In this document: positions 33,797 to 36,860 of the stretch, in pieces | Layout: the number at the start of each line of letters is the position of its first letter | Numbering within the stretch: position 1 is the stretch's first letter | DNA from: JAAYZK01 sp964535025 | GTDB lineage: Bacteria > Planctomycetota > Phycisphaerae > SM23-33 > FEN-1343 | Length of the DNA stretch: 36,860 bases | Direction of reading: 5' to 3' | Assembly (NCBI GenBank): GCA_964535025.1 | Contig: CAZHRW010000191.1 | Span: 1 to 36,860 of the forward strand | Program-made: the position numbers and the translations under genes | The notes under the pieces: generated by a model | Database searches by the model: none | What the model saw: only the letters and a program-made list of their open reading frames with translations | What the model was told of the DNA's origin: nothing

Positions 33797-34315
33797 TCAG
33801 CCGCGGTGCCGGCGCCGCACGAGCAGCGCCAGCCCGCCGATCAGCAACACCGACAGCGTCGCCGGCTCGGGGAGGGTCATACTGGTGCGCGGGTCCGGGG
33901 CGGGCGTCCCGTCGCCGGCCCCGTCGTCGGCCTCGTCGGACGGCCTTGGCGTGCGGCGGGGCCTGGGGGGCCTGTCGGGCCGCTGCGCCGCCACGGACCA
34001 CCCGGCCGGCGGATGGGCCCGCCGCATCAGGTCCGCCAGGCCGTCGACGAACGAAACGCCGGACGGCAGGACCCACCCCGAGCGGCCGAGTCCGGTCACC
34101 GTGTCGCCGGCGCCGGGCGGGGCGGGACGATCGCCGGCGCCGGGCTCGAGGGTGCCCCGGCTGCCCCCGCCGATACTGGAGGTATCCACCTCAGTGTTGT
34201 TCTTGTCCTTGTCGTCGTCGTTCTCGTCGCCGAAGACCATCGCAGCGCCGGCCGACAGTGACAGGACCAGCAGCACGGCCACGATCGTCAGGAGTTGGGT
34301 CGGTATCACACGCAT
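33797..34315 (-). CDS. small PEP-CTERM exported protein
   Basis: A 172-residue exported protein. The signal peptide is MRVIPTQLLTIVAVLLVLSL with cleavage probably after SAGA. The body is low-complexity and hydrophilic (FGDENDDDKDKNNTEVDTSS; later PPRPRRTPRPSDEADDGAGD). The C-terminus is a complete PEP-CTERM tail: LPEPATLSVLLIGGLALLVR followed by RRHRG, recognised by an exosortase located elsewhere. GGAGG precedes ATG 34315. A 9-bp GC hairpin (34331-34354) lies just upstream of the ribosome-binding site. Function beyond surface or extracellular-matrix sorting is unknown. Confidence 0.8.
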   Translation of the reverse strand: MRVIPTQLLTIVAVLLVLSLSAGAAMVFGDENDDDKDKNNTEVDTSSIGGGSRGTLEPGAGDRPAPPGAGDTVTGLGRSGWVLPSGVSFVDGLADLMRRAHPPAGWSVAAQRPDRPPRPRRTPRPSDEADDGAGDGTPAPDPRTSMTLPEPATLSVLLIGGLALLVRRRHRG

Positions 34316-34370
34316 GGGAACCTCCGGTGGCGCCGGCCGGACGGACGGCCGGCGAACACGATTTGAAGGC

Positions 34371-34398
34371 GGGCGGGGCGTCACTGGACACCCCGCCC
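34371..34398 (-). terminator. terminator-like hairpin after the 272-residue PEP-CTERM gene
   Basis: GGGCGGGG and CCCCGCCC form a perfect 8-bp stem around a 12-base loop, 40 bases beyond the stop of the gene at 34439. Confidence 0.55.
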
Positions 34399-34438
34399 GG
34401 CACGTCAACGGGCAGGAGCCTGAATGAGGAACGAAGGC

Positions 34439-35257
34439 TTACGCATGGCGCCGGCGCCGCACCAGGGCCGCCGCGCCGCCCAGCACCAGCACGGCCAGCG
34501 TGGACGGCTCGGGCACCGGCGCGCCGCCGCCGGTCAGGGCGTCGATGTTCGCCGCGCCGGGGCCGAAGGTCGACTCGGGCAGGAAGATCGATGCGGTCTG
34601 GGCCGTCGGGTTCACGCGGATGATGTCGCCGCGCTGGAAGGACAACCCGAACAGCGTGCTTTGGGCGTGGGTGGAGATCAGCAGATCCCCGTCGAGCATG
34701 TCGATGGCGTCGACGTTGCCGTTGCCGCCGAAGGCCCCGCCGTCCAGGACGATGGAGGCGTCGCCGGTCGTGGGGTTGAACTCGACGATATCGCCGGATC
34801 CGAACCGCAGGCCGCCCAGGTCGCCGTGGGCGTGGGTGGACAGCAGGATGCTGCCGCTGCCGGTGACGTGGACGGCGTCGATGTCGGCCCTCCCGGCGAA
34901 CTGGCCGCCATCGAACCACAGGCTGGCCGAGCCGTCCGTCGGGTTGTAGCGGATCAGGTCGGCCGGGTCGAAGCGGGTGCCGTCGAGGCGGACGTTCTGG
35001 TGGGTCGAGAAGATCAGCGACCCGTCGGCCATCAGGTGCAGGGCGTCGACGTCCTTGCCGCCCAGCGTATCCTCGGCGAACAGCAGCGACAGGCTGCCGG
35101 CGCCGGCGGCGTAGTCGACCACGTCGCCGTGGTGGACCTTCAGGCCGTCGAAGTGGATGGTGTTGTGCGTGGAAAAGACGACATTCGCCGCGGCAGGGGC
35201 GGCAACGACGACAGAGAGCGCGACAACAGCGCCGAAAAGGGTGGTCATGCTACGCAT
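34439..35257 (-). CDS. PEP-CTERM protein with four 55-residue repeats (paralogue A)
   Basis: A 272-residue exported protein. The signal peptide is MRSMTTLFGAVVALSVVVAA ending APAAA. Then come four repeats of about 55 residues whose consensus is (S/D)(L/I)(L/I)STH, five or so residues, LxGLxFxxGDI(V/I)xxNPTTGxAS, and a FGGxxNVDA(L/I)H-like end. The repeats look like beta-rich blades, so a four-unit propeller is possible. The tail VPEPSTLAVLVLGGAAALVR plus RRRHA is a full PEP-CTERM sorting signal. It is paralogous to the gene at 35519-36358, including the upstream region. Function is unknown; export and exosortase sorting are inferred from the signals. Confidence 0.85.
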   Translation of the reverse strand: MRSMTTLFGAVVALSVVVAAPAAANVVFSTHNTIHFDGLKVHHGDVVDYAAGAGSLSLLFAEDTLGGKDVDALHLMADGSLIFSTHQNVRLDGTRFDPADLIRYNPTDGSASLWFDGGQFAGRADIDAVHVTGSGSILLSTHAHGDLGGLRFGSGDIVEFNPTTGDASIVLDGGAFGGNGNVDAIDMLDGDLLISTHAQSTLFGLSFQRGDIIRVNPTAQTASIFLPESTFGPGAANIDALTGGGAPVPEPSTLAVLVLGGAAALVRRRRHA

Positions 35258-35303
35258 GGAGAAACCTCCGTCGCAGGTCCCGTTCGGCCGTCACCGTCGC
35301 CGG

Positions 35304-35379
35304 TCTGACGCGAACGCCGCGTCACCCATCGGCACCGGTCCCACGGTCACGGGGGCCTGACACCCCAACCATACAATTC
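35304..35379 (-). promoter_or_regulatory. conserved upstream module of paralogue A
   Basis: On the minus strand GAATTGTA (35379-35372), which contains a -10-like TTGTAT, is followed about 50 bases later by the perfect palindrome TGACGC-N7-GCGTCA (35306-35324). The same two elements occur with nearly the same spacing before paralogue B. The palindrome would lie in the transcribed leader about 50-65 bases before the ATG. Confidence 0.6.
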
Positions 35380-35446
35380 ATCCGTCCCCCAGGCGCGTCG
35401 CGGGCGGAAATCGTGGAGAAACCGTCGCCGCCGGCGCGCAATAACC

Positions 35447-35477
35447 GGGGCGACATGGACACGCGCCATGCCGCCCC
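35447..35477 (-). terminator. terminator-like hairpin after paralogue B
   Basis: On the minus strand GGGGCGGCATG and CATGTCGCCCC pair over 11 bases with one G-T pair, around a 9-base loop, 42 bases after the stop of the gene at 35519. Only a short GGTTATT follows. Confidence 0.5.
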
Positions 35478-35518
35478 GTTCCAGTGGGAGGAGCACAATC
35501 GGCCCCGAAGGAGATCGA

Positions 35519-36358
35519 TCAGGTCATCCGTCGCCGGCGGACCAGCCCGGCCGCGCCGCCGAGGATCAGCAGCGTCAGCGTGGCCGGCTCGGGAATCGCG
35601 GGTGTCATGGAAAAGGCGTCCGTGTTGACGAACAGGCACGACTCGTAGATATCGTCGTCGATGAAGATCTCGGCCGTCCTCGCCGCGAGATCGACCCGCA
35701 CCAGGTCGCCGCAGCTGTAGTCCAGGCCGAACAGGCGCCCGCCGGTGAAGGTGGAGATGACCAGATCGCCGTCGTCGAGCACGTGGAGGGCGTCGATGTT
35801 CTCGTTCCGGCAGAACCAGTCCTGGTCGAACACCCGCGACGCGGTGCCGGCGACGGGGTCGTAGGCGATCACGTCGCCGCTGCGGAACGACAGGCCCGCC
35901 AGCGACGCCGAGGAACTCGTCGACAGGAGGATCTCGCCGCTGTCGCGGACGTAGACGGCGTCGACGTTGGCGTGGCGGCCCAGCAGGCGGCCGTCAAACA
36001 GCAGACTGGCGGTGCCCGTGGCGGGGTTGTAGCGGACGAGGTCGGAGGCCTTGAAGCTCAAGCCGCCGAGCACCTGATCGAAGGTGGTCGACAGCACGAA
36101 ATCGCCGTCGGCCATCATGTGGAAGGCGTCGACGTTCCGGGGCATCCACCAGTCCCCCTCGAATGCGCCGTGATCCAGGAGGACCTCGGCCGTCCGGGTG
36201 TCCATGTCGTACCCGACGACGTCGCCGCCGCCGATGAAGACCTCGCCGCCGAGTTTTGTGCCCAGGTAGGTCGAGAGCATGATGTCGCCGTCAGCCAACG
36301 AGGGGGCGAAAGGGAACAGAACGAACAGGGCGGTGCAGACAGCGGATCTCAATCGCAT
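35519..36358 (-). CDS. PEP-CTERM protein with four 55-residue repeats (paralogue B)
   Basis: A 279-residue exported protein. The signal peptide is MRLRSAVCTALFVLFPFAPS with cleavage near SLA-DG. Four repeats of the same family as in the gene at 34439 follow; examples are DFVLSTTFDQVLGGLSFKAS with DLVRYNPATGTASLLFDG and EILLSTSSSASLAGLSFRSG with DVIAYDPVAGTASRVF. The tail IPEPATLTLLILGGAAGLVR plus RRRMT is a PEP-CTERM signal. Two cysteines in the third and fourth repeats (WFCRN, DYSCGDL) and one in CLFVNTD may form disulfides; the other paralogue has none in its repeats. ATG 36358 follows GGAGA. Function unknown. Confidence 0.85.
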   Translation of the reverse strand: MRLRSAVCTALFVLFPFAPSLADGDIMLSTYLGTKLGGEVFIGGGDVVGYDMDTRTAEVLLDHGAFEGDWWMPRNVDAFHMMADGDFVLSTTFDQVLGGLSFKASDLVRYNPATGTASLLFDGRLLGRHANVDAVYVRDSGEILLSTSSSASLAGLSFRSGDVIAYDPVAGTASRVFDQDWFCRNENIDALHVLDDGDLVISTFTGGRLFGLDYSCGDLVRVDLAARTAEIFIDDDIYESCLFVNTDAFSMTPAIPEPATLTLLILGGAAGLVRRRRMT

Positions 36359-36400
36359 GAGAATCTCCGTCCCAAATCGGCCGACGCCGCCACCGCGGAG

Positions 36401-36474
36401 TCTGACGCAACACCTGCGTCACCCACTCCGGCAGTCCCGCGGCTGTCTCGGCTGCCGAGAGGATCGTACAATTC
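36401..36474 (-). promoter_or_regulatory. conserved upstream module of paralogue B
   Basis: GAATTGTA (minus strand, 36474-36467) and TGACGC-N7-GCGTCA (36403-36421) repeat the arrangement seen before paralogue A. The seven-base spacer differs (AACACCT against GAACGCC on the plus strand), so the arms are conserved and the middle is free, as expected for an operator or RNA hairpin. Confidence 0.6.
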
Positions 36475-36591
36475 AGCCATGCCGCGGGCCGGTCGCAGAG
36501 GGCCAAAAGGTCGCGGCCGCCGGCCCCCCGCCCCGGAGACGGCCCCTCAGCCCCTGATGAAGACTGGATTTACGCAGATTCCGCAAGAGAT

Positions 36592-36619
36592 TTGGAAACT
36601 GACCTGCCGATGGTAAAAT
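36592..36619 (+). promoter_or_regulatory. promoter of the last, partial gene
   Basis: TTGGAA (36592-36597) and TAAAAT (36614-36619) are spaced 16 bases apart, with a predicted start about 30 bases before the ATG at 36658. Confidence 0.5.
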
Positions 36620-36657
36620 GAAGGTCTGTTTTAGTGCAGCCCTTTGCATGAACTGCC

Positions 36658-36860
36658 ATGCACCTGGTAACCACAAGCAATGAAGCGTTTGGCGAGTTGA
36701 TCTCGACTCGCGCTCGTCTGCTGCTGGATGCGACCGCCTACCTGCGGGCTCATCCGGCGGTGCGGACGGCCCTGACGCGGCCGCTGGTCGGGCGCCTGCT
36801 CAGCCAGTCGACCCAACTGGAGGAGCTGCTCGACGCCTACGGCGCCTCGCGGAATCAGAC
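36658..36860 (+). CDS. unrecognised protein, N-terminal 67 codons (partial)
   Basis: The frame opens MHLVTTSNEAFGELISTRAR and continues mostly helical (LLLDATAYLRAHPAVRTALT, LSQSTQLEELLDAYGASRNQ) to the window edge. Codon use is like that of neighbouring real genes. An in-frame stop lies nine bases upstream, so ATG 36658 is the first possible ATG. No Shine-Dalgarno is obvious. I recognise no family in the visible part. Confidence 0.6.
   Translation, partial: MHLVTTSNEAFGELISTRARLLLDATAYLRAHPAVRTALTRPLVGRLLSQSTQLEELLDAYGASRNQ

Overview
The window is very GC-rich, gene-dense bacterial DNA that reads as a member of the Planctomycetota, most likely Phycisphaerae-like. This is an inference from several signs: three exported proteins with PEP-CTERM sorting tails, exported beta-helix proteins ending in dockerin-type calcium repeats, a TPR protein fused to two RNA polymerase alpha C-terminal domains, a PilZ protein, and scattered carbohydrate-active enzymes. 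Long open frames antisense to real genes are common here because of the GC content and were ignored.

Layout. 1-2973: end of one dockerin protein, then a 941-residue exported beta-helix protein with PKD and dockerin. 2970-6156: a YbhN-type membrane protein, an UPF0173-type metallo-hydrolase and a URO-D/MtaA-like methyltransferase, with a long inverted repeat between the last two. 6427-7366: a MNT nucleotidyltransferase with a wrecked HEPN partner, and a small membrane-anchored protein. 7441-10436: pyruvate phosphate dikinase with a clear sigma70-type promoter, structured leader and terminator-like hairpin. 10550-14777: a GH43/GH32-like glycosidase divergent from a three-gene FecCD-type metal or metallophore ABC importer; an AT-rich repeated operator candidate lies between them. 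14853-14931: a long imperfect inverted repeat. 15287-18700: a GH130-type phosphorylase, a PhnP-like MBL hydrolase and a CobA-HemD fusion. 18818-19174: a PilZ protein.

19379-23422 holds the clearest accessory element. A tRNA-Gln(CUG) gene is followed 3.97 kb later by a perfect 43-bp copy of its 3' half. The enclosed DNA encodes, all on the minus strand, a P4-type tyrosine integrase, a two-TM protein, an AlpA-like excisionase/regulator, a HEPN-like protein with an Rx4H motif, and a gene that appears frameshifted. Repeated 10-bp motifs near both ends look like integrase arm sites, and the element brings its own terminator, resembling the native one, for the tRNA.

23545-33715: two small proteins, a diacylglycerol-kinase-like gene translationally coupled to kdsA, the TPR/alpha-CTD protein, two overlapping cyclophilins (one membrane-anchored), a KaiC/RadA-like protein with altered Walker motifs, a GH2 beta-mannosidase and, divergently, a CE7 acetyl esterase. 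33797-36358: three PEP-CTERM proteins in tandem. Two are paralogues built of four repeats of about 55 residues, and their upstream regions share the same promoter-like box and palindrome. The window ends in the first 67 codons of an unrecognised gene.

Functionally, much of the non-element DNA fits an environmental polysaccharide degrader: GH130 plus GH2 beta-mannosidase suggests manno-oligosaccharide use, CE7 removes acetyl groups, PpdK links PEP and pyruvate, and dockerin and PEP-CTERM proteins are exported.
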